Position numbers and translations under genes: made by a program. From Clostridiales bacterium (lineage in GTDB: Bacteria > Bacillota > Clostridia > Christensenellales > Pumilibacteraceae), in contig DQGD01000008.1 in assembly GCA_003533505.1 (NCBI GenBank), forward strand, positions 1 to 64,000: a stretch of 64,000 bases of DNA. Reading direction: 5' to 3'. The notes beneath the pieces were generated by a model, which saw only the letters and a program-made list of their open reading frames with translations, was not told the DNA's origin and did not search any database. This document shows positions 15,615-24,746 of the stretch, in pieces; positions within the stretch are counted from its first letter, which is position 1; each line of letters starts with the position of its first letter.

Positions 15615-17411
15615 ATGAAACAGTCGAGCATCCGAAACTTTTGCATAATCGCCCACATCGATCACGGCAAGTCTACGCTTGCCGACAGGCTTATCGAAAC
15701 CACCGGCACGCTGGAAAAGCGCGAGCTTTCTGACCAGGTACTCGACAGCATGGACATCGAGCGCGAGCGCGGAATAACAATCAAGCTCACTCCCGTGAGA
15801 ATGAAGTATTCGCACGGCGGCGAAGAGTATATACTTAACCTTATCGACACCCCGGGGCACGTCGATTTCACCAACGAGGTTTCGCGTTCGCTCGCGGCTT
15901 GCGAGGGCGCGATTCTGGTTGTCGACGCTTCTCAGGGCGTAGAAGCGCAGACTCTCGCCAACGTCTACCTCGCGGTTGACAACGACCTCGAAATCCTGCC
16001 CGTTATAAACAAGATAGACTTGCCCAGCGCGCGGCCGCAGGAAGTCATCGAGGAAATCGAGGACGTAATCGGCATCGACGGGCACAACGCGCCGCTTGTC
16101 AGCGCAAAAGAGGGCATCGGTATCGACGAAGTGCTGGAGAAGGTAGTCACATGCTTTCCGGCTCCCAAGGGCGACCCCGACGCTCCGCTCAAGGCGCTCA
16201 TATTCGACTCGTTCTACGACAACTACAAGGGAGCGGTTTGCCTTGTCCGCATAATCGACGGCAAGGTTGCAGCCGGCACTAAAATCAGACTGATGAATAC
16301 CGGCAAGGAATTCGACACGGTGGAAGTGGGGTATTTCAATCCCGGAATGTGCGCCGCCGAAAGCCTGTCTGCCGGCGAGGTCGGCTACGTCTGCGCCAGC
16401 ATAAAGAACGTCGAGGATACCGCGCCCGGCGACACGATAACCGATTCGCTTCGTCCTGCCGCCGAGCCTTGTCCCGGCTACAAGCCCGTTCAACCCGTGG
16501 TTTACTGTGGTATTTACCCCGTGGACGGCTCGAAGTACGACGACCTGAAGGATGCGCTCGAAAGATTGAAGCTCAACGACGCCGCGCTGTTTTACGAGCC
16601 CGAGGTTTCGGCGGCTCTGGGCTTCGGTTTCCGCTGCGGCTTTTTGGGGCTGCTCCACATGGAAATCATCGAGGAGCGGTTAGAGCGCGAGTTCAACCTC
16701 GACCTCATTACCACCGCGCCCGGAGTAAACTACAAGGTTGTCAAAACGGACGGGGAGGTTATCACCGTCACAAACCCCAGCAATCTTCCTAACCTGTCCG
16801 AAGTCGACCACATCGAGGAGCCCGTCGTCAAAGCGTTTATCTACACGCCGCCCGAATATATCGGACCCATCATGGAGCTCTGTCAGGAAAAGCGCGGCGA
16901 GTATATCGACATGGTTTACCTCGACAAAACGCGCGTCAAAATGCACTACGAAATTCCGCTCAACGAAATCGTCTACGACTTTTTCGACGGGCTTAAATCG
17001 CGCACGCGCGGCTACGCAAGTCTCGATTACGAGCTTAAAGGCTACAAGCCCAGCGACCTCGTCAAGCTCGATATAATGCTGAACAACGAGGTGTGCGACG
17101 CGCTCAGCATAATCGTCCACCGCGACAAGGCGTATAACCGCGGCAGGTCGATTGCGGAAAAATTGAAAGAAGTAATACCGCGCCAGATGTTTGAAATACC
17201 CATTCAGGCGGCAATCGGCTCGAAAATCATTGCGCGCGAAACGGTCAAAGCACTCCGCAAGGACGTTCTCGCAAAATGCTACGGCGGCGATATCTCCAGA
17301 AAGAAAAAGCTGCTCGAAAAACAAAAGGAAGGCAAAAAACGCATGCGGCAGGTGGGCTCCGTCGAGGTGCCCAGCGAAGCGTTTATGTCGGTGCTCAAGC
17401 TTGATAAATAA
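15615..17411 (+). CDS. lepA: Elongation factor 4 (LepA), ribosome-associated GTPase
   Basis: Translational GTPase that acts on ribosomes in initiation, biogenesis or back-translocation. It has the usual length of 598 residues, G1 AHIDHGKSTL, G3 DTPGHVDF, G4 NKID, and the LepA-specific C-terminal domain ending with the basic helix RKKKLLEKQKEGKKR. It starts a run with hemW directly downstream, a common lepA-hemW pairing. The promoter places the start of the mRNA at or next to the ATG. Confidence 0.97.
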   Translation: MKQSSIRNFCIIAHIDHGKSTLADRLIETTGTLEKRELSDQVLDSMDIERERGITIKLTPVRMKYSHGGEEYILNLIDTPGHVDFTNEVSRSLAACEGAILVVDASQGVEAQTLANVYLAVDNDLEILPVINKIDLPSARPQEVIEEIEDVIGIDGHNAPLVSAKEGIGIDEVLEKVVTCFPAPKGDPDAPLKALIFDSFYDNYKGAVCLVRIIDGKVAAGTKIRLMNTGKEFDTVEVGYFNPGMCAAESLSAGEVGYVCASIKNVEDTAPGDTITDSLRPAAEPCPGYKPVQPVVYCGIYPVDGSKYDDLKDALERLKLNDAALFYEPEVSAALGFGFRCGFLGLLHMEIIEERLEREFNLDLITTAPGVNYKVVKTDGEVITVTNPSNLPNLSEVDHIEEPVVKAFIYTPPEYIGPIMELCQEKRGEYIDMVYLDKTRVKMHYEIPLNEIVYDFFDGLKSRTRGYASLDYELKGYKPSDLVKLDIMLNNEVCDALSIIVHRDKAYNRGRSIAEKLKEVIPRQMFEIPIQAAIGSKIIARETVKALRKDVLAKCYGGDISRKKKLLEKQKEGKKRMRQVGSVEVPSEAFMSVLKLDK

Positions 17412-17457
17412 TCGCGACAACGCGCCTTCCGCTCTGTGCGTAACGGCGGTAAAATCG

Positions 17458-18552
17458 GTGGGGAACAAAGCCGGGATTTACGTCCATTTTCCGTATTGCA
17501 GGCGAAAGTGCGCGTATTGTGCGTTCGTTTCCACGTCGGATTTATCTTCGCAAAGCGCATATATTTGCCGTCTTAAAACGGAAATCGAGCAATCGGAGTA
17601 TGCTTCGCCCGTCGACACGATTTATTTCGGCGGCGGCACTCCGTCGGTAATGCTTCGCGGCGGTTTCACCGAAGTCGTGAGCGCGCTTTGGCAAAAGTTC
17701 GATTTAAGCGGCTTAACGGAGTTTACTGCGGAAGCCAATCCCGAGTCGGTCACTCCCGAGTTTTTGGCGGAGTGCAGGGAAATCGGCGTGAACAGGCTGA
17801 GCATGGGCTTGCAGTCGGCGAGCGACGAAATCTTAAAGCGTATAGGAAGGTTGCATACCGTTTCGGACTTTGTCCGCGCGGTAAAATCGGCTAAGGATTT
17901 CGGGATAGACAACATTTCCGGCGACCTTATCATCGGACTTCCGGGGCAGGATGAGGACGATGTAAAAAACGCCGTCGAGCTGTTTGACGGGTTGGGATTA
18001 AGTCACGCCTCCGTGTACGCGCTGACCGTCGAGGAGGGTACGCCGCTTTACCGCTCGGGATATAAGACTGACGACGACCGCGAAGCCGAGCTTTACGATG
18101 CGGCGGTCGAATACCTTAAAAAATACGGTTTTTACCGCTACGAGGTGAGTAACTTCGCGCGCGACGGCAAAATCTCGCGGCACAACACCAAGTATTGGAC
18201 GGGAGCGGACTATTACGGCTTCGGTGCGGCGGCGCATTCGCTTGCGTGCGGCAAGCGAATAGCCAATACTTCCGACGTTGCCGCATATATTGCAGGCACG
18301 GCAAAACCTGCGGTGCAGCCGCTTACCGCCGAGGACAAGCGCACCGAATTGATAATGCTGCGGTTGCGCACGACGGCAGGGCTCGACCTTTGCGAATACT
18401 CGCGATTTACGCGCCGCGACCTTATGAAAGAAAAATCGGACGAAATAGCGCGGCTTTTAAGGCTGGGCGTGATAACGGCAAGCGACAACGAAATCAAACT
18501 TACCGACAAGGGCTTTTACGTCATGGATTCGGTAATCGAGGAGCTTTTATGA
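17458..18552 (+). CDS. hemW: HemW-like radical SAM protein (heme chaperone / CPO-related)
   Basis: Radical SAM family protein related to oxygen-independent coproporphyrinogen oxidase; HemW members act as heme chaperones. The 364 residues contain YVHFPYCRRKCAYCAF, which holds the CxxxCxxC iron-sulfur motif, and FGGGTPS. The C-terminal HemN-type domain is present. The best start is GTG at 17458 (GGCGGT upstream), because homologues begin a few residues before the YVHFP motif. The frame is open further upstream but overlaps lepA. It ends in an ATGA overlap with the next small ORF. Confidence 0.88.
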   Translation: MGNKAGIYVHFPYCRRKCAYCAFVSTSDLSSQSAYICRLKTEIEQSEYASPVDTIYFGGGTPSVMLRGGFTEVVSALWQKFDLSGLTEFTAEANPESVTPEFLAECREIGVNRLSMGLQSASDEILKRIGRLHTVSDFVRAVKSAKDFGIDNISGDLIIGLPGQDEDDVKNAVELFDGLGLSHASVYALTVEEGTPLYRSGYKTDDDREAELYDAAVEYLKKYGFYRYEVSNFARDGKISRHNTKYWTGADYYGFGAAAHSLACGKRIANTSDVAAYIAGTAKPAVQPLTAEDKRTELIMLRLRTTAGLDLCEYSRFTRRDLMKEKSDEIARLLRLGVITASDNEIKLTDKGFYVMDSVIEELL

Positions 18553-18743
18553 CGACGGACGAGATAAAAAACAATAACGCGGTTGCGAATGAAAATACGT
18601 ATGAGAGTGTAAAACAACAGCGTCTTAAAGCGGAAATCGAGAAACAAAAGCAGCTTAAAGCGCGCAGGGAAGCCGACGCGTACAAGCGGAAGTATTTTGA
18701 GTTTTACGACGACATAAAAATCAGTCACAGGGAGGATTGGTAA
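18549..18743 (+). CDS. Small charged hypothetical protein, 64 residues
   Basis: A 64-codon ORF begins at an ATGA overlap with the hemW stop and ends 2 bp before the start of the deacetylase gene, so it fits tightly in the operon. The composition is Lys/Glu/Gln-rich, and QQRLKAEIEKQKQLKARRE in the middle is probably a helix or coiled coil. No signal peptide, membrane segment or recognised motif is seen. The ribosome-binding site of the next gene (GGGAGG) lies within its last codons. Function unknown. Confidence 0.65.
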   Translation: MTTDEIKNNNAVANENTYESVKQQRLKAEIEKQKQLKARREADAYKRKYFEFYDDIKISHREDW

Positions 18744-18745
18744 AA

Positions 18746-19552
18746 ATGAGCATTAAGTTTGATTTATTTCCGGGAAACAAGAGGCGCGCCGTGACGTTCA
18801 GCTACGACGACGGGGCGAAATTCGACCGTATTCTGGTGGATAAGTTTGACAAGTACGGCGCGAAGTGCACGTTTAACCTTAACTCCGTGAATATCGAAAA
18901 GCGCTTTGACGAAAGCGCCTACCGCATAGACGAGAGCTTTGTCAAGTCAATCTCCGAGCGCCACGAGATTGCCTGCCACGCGCAGACGCACCCGTTCATG
19001 GAAAAGCTTCCGCTCGACATGATGGTACGCGAGGTCTACCGCGACCGCGACAGCCTCGAAAACCTTATCGGTAAACCCGTTGTGGGCATGGCGTATCCCT
19101 ACGGCACCTACGACGAATCGGTAGTAAACGCATTGCGCTCGTGCGGAATCAAGTATTGTCGTACCACTCACGCCACAAACGGCTTCGGCTCGCAGGATAA
19201 TTGGCTCAGGCTCAATCCGACTTGTCACCACAACGGCGCGTTGGCGCTCGTCGACGCGTTTTTCGACACGAAGCCGTGGCACAACCTGCCAATATTCTAC
19301 GTCTGGGGACACTCGTTCGAGTTCGACGGTCAGAACAATTGGGCTGTCATGGACGAGCTTCTTTGCCGACTGTCAGCTCGCGACGACATCTGGTACGCGA
19401 CGAATATCGAGCTTTACGACTATATGCAGGCGATTAAAAATCTGCGCATAACCGCCGACGAATCCACGGTTTACAATCCGTCGGCAGTCACGGTGTATGC
19501 CGGCGTGGGGGATAAGACCGTAGAACTTAAGCCGGGACTTAATCGCCTGTAA
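18746..19552 (+). CDS. Polysaccharide deacetylase family protein (NodB-type fold)
   Basis: 268 residues with TFSYDDG (metal-binding and catalytic Asp pair) near residue 20, CHAQTHPF (the HxxxH-type metal pair) near 80, and YPYGTYD near 120. These are carbohydrate esterase 4-type motifs for N- or O-deacetylation of sugars. There is no signal peptide or membrane anchor, so it either works inside the cell or is not a classical wall-modifying enzyme. The substrate is unknown. GGGAGG precedes the ATG at 18746, and a terminator follows. Confidence 0.82.
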   Translation: MSIKFDLFPGNKRRAVTFSYDDGAKFDRILVDKFDKYGAKCTFNLNSVNIEKRFDESAYRIDESFVKSISERHEIACHAQTHPFMEKLPLDMMVREVYRDRDSLENLIGKPVVGMAYPYGTYDESVVNALRSCGIKYCRTTHATNGFGSQDNWLRLNPTCHHNGALALVDAFFDTKPWHNLPIFYVWGHSFEFDGQNNWAVMDELLCRLSARDDIWYATNIELYDYMQAIKNLRITADESTVYNPSAVTVYAGVGDKTVELKPGLNRL

Positions 19553-19616
19553 GTCGCGGTAAGATTTATCGCGCCGCGCACTCGTGCGTATGTGCGCATT
19601 ATAATAAGGAATGGCA

Positions 19617-19655
19617 AAGCCGCTTCCGAATCCGAATTTCAGGAAGCGGCTTTTT
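19617..19655 (+). terminator. Intrinsic terminator after the lepA-hemW-deacetylase run
   Basis: AAGCCGCTTCC (19617-19627) and GGAAGCGGCTT (19642-19652) are a perfect 11-bp stem followed by a T-run. Confidence 0.9.
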
Positions 19656-19730
19656 ATATTGCTTCTTGCTTCGGCGCAATGCTATTGAGAAAAGTTCCTC
19701 CAAAATTTTGTAAAATAATTTTAAAAACTC

Positions 19731-19759
19731 TTGACAACGCGCATAATAAGATGTATAAT
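19731..19759 (+). promoter_or_regulatory. hrcA-grpE-dnaK-dnaJ promoter
   Basis: TTGACA (19731-19736), a 17-bp spacer and TATAAT (19754-19759): a near-consensus sigma-A promoter. The CIRCE operator begins 3 bp after the -10 box. Confidence 0.92.
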
Positions 19760-19762
19760 GAG

Positions 19763-19789
19763 TTAGCAATCGAGAGTTGAGAGTGCTAG
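19763..19789 (+). promoter_or_regulatory. CIRCE operator for HrcA
   Basis: TTAGCAATC, nine bases, GAGTGCTAG. The consensus is TTAGCACTC-N9-GAGTGCTAA, so each half carries one change. It covers the transcription start, and HrcA bound here would block the operon until heat stress. Confidence 0.93.
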
Positions 19790-19894
19790 TAAGCAAAGCT
19801 GCGAGTGCCAGCGGTCACGCGACCGAATGTAAGCAAGCGCGGCGAACCGCTACGGCACGCTACAAAAGGATTGCGGCAGAGTACGGAGGCGCGT

Positions 19895-20953
19895 ATGGGA
19901 ATATCCGGTAGAAAGGAAAAAATAATTCAGGCGGTGGTTGACAGCTATATCGTCAGTTGTGAGCCTATATCCAGCGCCGAGATTAAGGAAAACTATCTTC
20001 CCGACCTCAGCTCGGCAACTATCCGCAACGAACTTGCCGCGCTCGAGGAAATGGGCTACCTCGCGCAGCCGCACACCTCGTCGGGCAGAGTACCTACCGC
20101 CGAAGCTTACAGGCTGTACGTCGACAAGCTGATGCCCAAACGCAAACTCTCGAAGAGCGAACTCAAGGTTATCAACAGCTACTTCGACCATAAGATTACC
20201 GAGATAGACACGATACTCAAAAACACTGCTAAGGTAATTTCGGAGATAACGAATCTTACGGGCGTTGCCGTGATTCCGGACGTTACCAACGCGGTAGTGG
20301 AGAGCGTGAAAATCGTCAAACTCAACGACAAGTCCGCGCTGGTCATAATCGTCACGAACCTCGGCATAATGAAGGACGCGACGGTGGACATAGCTTCGAC
20401 GCTCGGCGACGACTACTTCACGGTTGCAAGCAACTTTATCACCGCGGCGTTCAAAGGGCGCACAATCGGCGAAATCATAGAGCCCGGCGACCTTATCGAG
20501 GAAATCAAAAAAGAGTACGAAAAGCTGTTCGAGGCAATAATAAAGGTTATTAAGGACTATGTCGAAAACGGCGGAGCTTCGGACGTGGTGCTGGAGGGAA
20601 GTACAAAGCTTCTCGACCAACCCGAGTACGCCAACGTCGGCAAGGCGCGCGCGATGCTGGGTATGCTTGAAGCAAAGGAGCAGCTCGTTCCGATGCTCAA
20701 ATCGCCCGAAAACGTTAGCCTCAGCATAAAAATCGGAAAGGACAACGAGATAGGAGAAGGAATGCCCGAGTGCGCAATCGTTACGGCAAACTATCAGGTG
20801 GGCGGCGTCACGATAGGCAACGCAGGCGTTATCGGACCTATCAGAATGGACTACTCAAAAGTCGTTTCCGTACTCGATTATATAGGCAAAACGCTCAGCG
20901 ACATGCCCGATTCCGACGAAGGAAAAGAGGCAAACGACAATGAAGAAAAATAA
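19895..20953 (+). CDS. hrcA: Heat-inducible transcription repressor HrcA
   Basis: Repressor of the class I heat-shock operon; binds CIRCE and is kept active by GroE. The 352 residues carry an N-terminal winged helix with SSATIRNELAALEEMGYL and HTSSGRVPT, and the usual effector domain. The start is ATG 19895, with ACGGAGG upstream; the frame is open to 19805 but that part is leader. It is the first gene of the operon directly below the CIRCE element, giving autoregulation. Confidence 0.96.
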   Translation: MGISGRKEKIIQAVVDSYIVSCEPISSAEIKENYLPDLSSATIRNELAALEEMGYLAQPHTSSGRVPTAEAYRLYVDKLMPKRKLSKSELKVINSYFDHKITEIDTILKNTAKVISEITNLTGVAVIPDVTNAVVESVKIVKLNDKSALVIIVTNLGIMKDATVDIASTLGDDYFTVASNFITAAFKGRTIGEIIEPGDLIEEIKKEYEKLFEAIIKVIKDYVENGGASDVVLEGSTKLLDQPEYANVGKARAMLGMLEAKEQLVPMLKSPENVSLSIKIGKDNEIGEGMPECAIVTANYQVGGVTIGNAGVIGPIRMDYSKVVSVLDYIGKTLSDMPDSDEGKEANDNEEK

Positions 20954-21572
20954 GAGAAAACACGCAAAAGGAATTAACAAAATGGAAAAAGAAGAAACTA
21001 CAGTCAAAGACGCGGGCGAAACCGAAAACGCGGCGACCGAAAACGAAACGGTGGTCAGCGACGCCGGCGAGGAAAACGCCGAAGTCGAAACCGTCGATGT
21101 AGAAAAGCTCGTCGCCGAGCTTGCGGCGCTCAAGAAGGAAGCGGAAGCGGAAAAGGCGAGAGCGGCAGAAATGACCGACTCGGCGCGTCGACTTCAAGCT
21201 GAATTCGACAACTATCGCAAGAGAATGAACGACAATTCGCGCAAGGTTCGCGAAGACGCGACGGCAGAAGTGCTTGTCAAAGTCGTGCCTGTTCTCGACA
21301 CGATAGCGCAGGCGCTTAACATGATAGACGACGAAAAAGTTGCCGGCGGCGTGAAGATGATAGGCGACGAGATAACCAAACTTCTCGGCTCCTACGGCGT
21401 GGTTGAAATCGAAGCGGAGGGCAAGGAATTCGACCCAAAGCTTCACGAGGCAATCATGCAGATGCCGGCGGAAACGGAAGAACAAAAAGATACAGTAAAG
21501 CAAGTATTTCAAAAGGGCTACAAAATGGGCGACAAGGTCATAAGACCTGCCCGTGTAATAGTAAATAAATAA
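20940..21572 (+). CDS. grpE: Nucleotide exchange factor GrpE
   Basis: Co-chaperone that releases ADP from DnaK. The acidic, disordered N-terminus leads into a long coiled coil (about 45-100, with QAEFDNYRKRM) and a beta domain (KEFDPKLHEAI, GYKMGDKVIRPARV). Two starts are possible: ATG 20940, overlapping the hrcA stop, and ATG 20982 behind AAAGGA. Both have usable ribosome-binding sites and the conserved part is the same either way. Confidence 0.94.
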   Translation: MKKNKRKHAKGINKMEKEETTVKDAGETENAATENETVVSDAGEENAEVETVDVEKLVAELAALKKEAEAEKARAAEMTDSARRLQAEFDNYRKRMNDNSRKVREDATAEVLVKVVPVLDTIAQALNMIDDEKVAGGVKMIGDEITKLLGSYGVVEIEAEGKEFDPKLHEAIMQMPAETEEQKDTVKQVFQKGYKMGDKVIRPARVIVNK

Positions 21573-21601
21573 GTATAAAATTTTCAGGAGGATATATTAT
21601 T

Positions 21602-23416
21602 ATGGGAAAGATTATCGGTATAGATTTAGGAACAACCAATTCGTGCGTGGCAGTGCTTGAGGGCGGCGAACCCGTCGTTATCCCCAACAGCGAGGGCGCG
21701 CGTACAACCCCGTCCGTCATCGGCTTTGCCAAGGACGGCGAAAGACTTGTAGGTCAGGTCGCAAAACATCAGGCGGTCGCCAACCCCGACCGCACGGTCA
21801 TTTCAATCAAGAGAGAAATGGGCACCGACCACAAGGTGACTATCGACGGCAAGCAGTATTCGCCGCAAGAGCTGTCGGCAATGATTCTGTCCAAGCTTAA
21901 AGCGGACGCCGAAAGCTACCTCGGCACCAAGGTTACCGAAGCGGTCATCACCGTCCCGGCATACTTTACCGACGCTCAGCGTCAGGCAACCAAGGACGCA
22001 GGACGTATTGCGGGACTTGACGTAAAGCGTATTATCAACGAGCCTACCGCGGCTGCGCTTGCCTACGGGCTTGACAAGACCAAGGACGCCAACCAGAAGG
22101 TCTTTATCTACGACCTCGGCGGCGGCACGTTCGATATCTCCATTCTCGAAATCGGCGACGGCGTAGTAGAAGTGCTTGCTACCGCAGGTAACAACCGTCT
22201 GGGCGGTGACGACTTCGATAAGAGAATTATGGATTACCTCGTAGACACCTTCAAGAAAGAGCATAACATCGACCTTACCAAGGACCGTATGGCTATGCAG
22301 AGATTGAAGGAAGCTGCGGAGAAAGCCAAGATAGAGCTTTCGACCTTGCAGAACACCAAAATCAGTCTGCCGTTCATTTCGATGGGCGAAGCAGGTCCTA
22401 TCCACATGGACGTCGACCTCAGCCGCGCTAAGTTTGAAGCGCTTATCGCCGACCTCGTTCAGCAAACCGTCGACCTTACCAAGCGCGCGCTTGCGGACTC
22501 CGGGCTTACCACGAGCCAAATCGATAAGGTTATTCTCGTCGGCGGCTCGACCCGTGTTCCTTGCGTAGTCGACGCGGTGAGAAAGGTAAGCGGCAAGGAG
22601 CCGTTCAAGGGTATCAACCCCGACGAATGCGTCGCAATCGGCGCGGCTATTCAGGGCGGCGTGCTCGGCGGCGAAGTCAAGGACGTGTTGTTGCTCGACG
22701 TTACTCCGCTGTCGCTGGGTATCGAAACGATGGGCGGCGTGTTCACAAAGCTTATCGACAGAAACACCACAATTCCTACCAAGAAATCGCAGGTGTTCTC
22801 GACCGCTGCGGATAATCAGCCGTCGGTTGATATTCACGTGCTTCAGGGCGAGCGCCCGATGGCAGCCGATAACAAGACGTTGGCTCGCTTCGAGCTGAGC
22901 GGCATTGCTCCGGCGCCGAGAGGCATTCCGCAAATCGAAGTTACGTTCGATATCGACGCAAACGGCATCGTGCACGTTTACGCTAAGGATAAAGGTACCG
23001 GCAAGGAGCAGAGCGTGACCATTACTGCTTCGTCCAACCTGTCCGAAGAGGATATTCAGCGCGCTATCGACGATGCTGAGAAGTTTGCCGCTGAGGACAA
23101 CAAGCGTAAAGAAGTCGTCGACGTGAAGAACAACCTCGACGCGCTCGTGTTCCAGATTGAGAAAGTGCTCACCGAGAGCGGCGACAAAGTTGACGCAGCC
23201 GACAAGGCTTGCCTCGAGGAAGAGGTTAAGAAAGCAAAAGAAACGCTTAAGACCGACGACGTCGACGCTATCAAAAAGACGTTTGAAGATTTGCAGAAGC
23301 TGTCCGGCGAGATTTTTACCAAGCTTTATCAGCAGACAGCAGGCGCGGCTAACGGCAATCCCGGCGGAAACGGCGGCAGCGACGGCGACAACGTGGTGGA
23401 TGCGGAAGAGGTGTAA
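21602..23416 (+). CDS. dnaK: Molecular chaperone DnaK (Hsp70)
   Basis: ATP-driven chaperone. The 604 residues contain the ATPase motifs IGIDLGTTNSCVAV, FIYDLGGGTFDISIL and VILVGGSTRVP, then the substrate-binding domain and a Gly/Asn-rich C-terminal tail. A strong AGGAGG site lies 13 bp before the ATG. Third gene of the HrcA-controlled operon. Gram-positive length. Confidence 0.98.
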   Translation: MGKIIGIDLGTTNSCVAVLEGGEPVVIPNSEGARTTPSVIGFAKDGERLVGQVAKHQAVANPDRTVISIKREMGTDHKVTIDGKQYSPQELSAMILSKLKADAESYLGTKVTEAVITVPAYFTDAQRQATKDAGRIAGLDVKRIINEPTAAALAYGLDKTKDANQKVFIYDLGGGTFDISILEIGDGVVEVLATAGNNRLGGDDFDKRIMDYLVDTFKKEHNIDLTKDRMAMQRLKEAAEKAKIELSTLQNTKISLPFISMGEAGPIHMDVDLSRAKFEALIADLVQQTVDLTKRALADSGLTTSQIDKVILVGGSTRVPCVVDAVRKVSGKEPFKGINPDECVAIGAAIQGGVLGGEVKDVLLLDVTPLSLGIETMGGVFTKLIDRNTTIPTKKSQVFSTAADNQPSVDIHVLQGERPMAADNKTLARFELSGIAPAPRGIPQIEVTFDIDANGIVHVYAKDKGTGKEQSVTITASSNLSEEDIQRAIDDAEKFAAEDNKRKEVVDVKNNLDALVFQIEKVLTESGDKVDAADKACLEEEVKKAKETLKTDDVDAIKKTFEDLQKLSGEIFTKLYQQTAGAANGNPGGNGGSDGDNVVDAEEV

Positions 23417-23443
23417 CGCCTGAATCCGTAGACGGGAGAAACA

Positions 23444-24571
23444 ATGGCTAAATCATTTTACGACATACTCGGGGTGAGTAAAGACGCAAGCCAGGACGAA
23501 ATAAAGTCCGCGTACAGAAAGCTCGCTCGTCAGTATCACCCCGACCTGCATCCCGGCGACGAGGCGGCGGCAAATAAGTTCAAGGAAATATCCGAGGCTT
23601 ACGACACGCTGTCCGACCCGCAAAAGCGCGCGGCTTACGATAACCCGAGTCCTTTCGGGGATTTCGGAGGAAGCGACGGCAGCGGTTTCTCGGGCTTCTC
23701 GGGTTTCTCCGGCTTCGGCGGAGGCGGCAGTATTTTCGACAGCATATTCGATATGTTCGGCGGCGGCAGCGGCTCGAGGAGCGGCGGCAGAACAGCCGAG
23801 AATATCGGCGACGATATTACCGTCAACGTTACGCTCACGTTCGAGGAAGCGGCGTTCGGCGCGCAAAAGGAAGTTACCGTCACGCGCAAGGAGCCGTGCA
23901 AGACGTGTAACGGCACGGGCGCAAAGGACGGCACTAAATTCAAGCAGTGCGGAACCTGCGGTGGCTCGGGCAGAGTAAAGCAAGCGCAAGAAACCCCGTT
24001 CGGCAGAGTGGTAAGCGAGCGCGTTTGCCCCTCGTGTAAGGGTACGGGAAAGATTATAGAAGAAGCGTGCCCCGACTGCGGCGGCAGAGGAATGGTCAGA
24101 AAAAGCGTCACGCTTAAGGTCAACATTCCTGCCGGCGTGGAAACGGGTCAGGTCATGACGGTGCGCGGCGAGGGCGAAAAGGTTGTCGGCGGCATGCCGG
24201 GCAATCTCCAGCTGATTATCAACGTATTGCCGCACAAGGTGTTCAAGCGTTCGGGTAACGACCTTTACGTCGAGCTCCCCGTTACGTTCATTCAGGCGGT
24301 GCTGGGCGAAAAGGTAAAGGTGCCTACGCTTAAGGGAACCGAACTTGAGTTCGGGCTCAGCGAGGGCGTGAAGAGCGGCACCGTACTTAAACTCAAAGGG
24401 CGCGGCATCACCACGAAGCGCGGCACGGGCGATATGTACGTCACCGTAATCGTCGATTTGCCCAAGAAGCTCACCAAAGACCAAAAGGCTAAGATTAAGG
24501 CTCTCGAAACCGAATTAAAGCCCGAGCAGTTTGACGAGGTAAAGGTATTCAACAAGAAAGCGTTTAAGTAA
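23444..24571 (+). CDS. dnaJ: Co-chaperone DnaJ (Hsp40)
   Basis: Stimulates DnaK ATPase and delivers unfolded clients. The 375 residues show an N-terminal J domain with the HPD signature (QYHPDLHPGD), a Gly/Phe-rich linker with repeated SGFSGF units, and four CxxCxGxG zinc repeats: CKTCNGTG, CGTCGGSG, CPSCKGTG and CPDCGGRG. The C-terminal substrate domain is complete. A terminator lies 50 bp downstream. Confidence 0.98.
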   Translation: MAKSFYDILGVSKDASQDEIKSAYRKLARQYHPDLHPGDEAAANKFKEISEAYDTLSDPQKRAAYDNPSPFGDFGGSDGSGFSGFSGFSGFGGGGSIFDSIFDMFGGGSGSRSGGRTAENIGDDITVNVTLTFEEAAFGAQKEVTVTRKEPCKTCNGTGAKDGTKFKQCGTCGGSGRVKQAQETPFGRVVSERVCPSCKGTGKIIEEACPDCGGRGMVRKSVTLKVNIPAGVETGQVMTVRGEGEKVVGGMPGNLQLIINVLPHKVFKRSGNDLYVELPVTFIQAVLGEKVKVPTLKGTELEFGLSEGVKSGTVLKLKGRGITTKRGTGDMYVTVIVDLPKKLTKDQKAKIKALETELKPEQFDEVKVFNKKAFK

Positions 24572-24620
24572 CGAGCTATGCGCGTCTTGCGCAAACGCTT
24601 GAAAAGTATTAAACGATAAG

Positions 24621-24655
24621 ACAGTCGCTTAAATAAAGAAAGCGGCTGTTTTTTT
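24621..24655 (+). terminator. Terminator of the dnaK operon
   Basis: ACAGTCGCTT (24621-24630) pairs with AAGCGGCTGT (24640-24649), one T-G pair, followed by six T residues. Confidence 0.85.
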
Positions 24656-24687
24656 GTGCTCGGGCGGCAAGCGTAGTCATCGTTTCG

Positions 24688-24716
24688 TTGACTTTACGGA
24701 CGTAAAATGCTACAAT
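24688..24716 (+). promoter_or_regulatory. Promoter of the prmA-rsmE-mtaB-HIT operon
   Basis: TTGACT (24688-24693), 17 bp, TACAAT (24711-24716). The start would be near 24723, giving a short leader that holds the prmA ribosome-binding site. Confidence 0.75.
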
Positions 24717-24746
24717 AATAACGAAATCATATCGGAGATTTACTTT

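Noticed and set aside
21803..22975. 390-codon minus-strand frame opposite dnaK
   Set aside because: Antisense shadow of a strongly conserved gene; composition dominated by His, Arg and Val.
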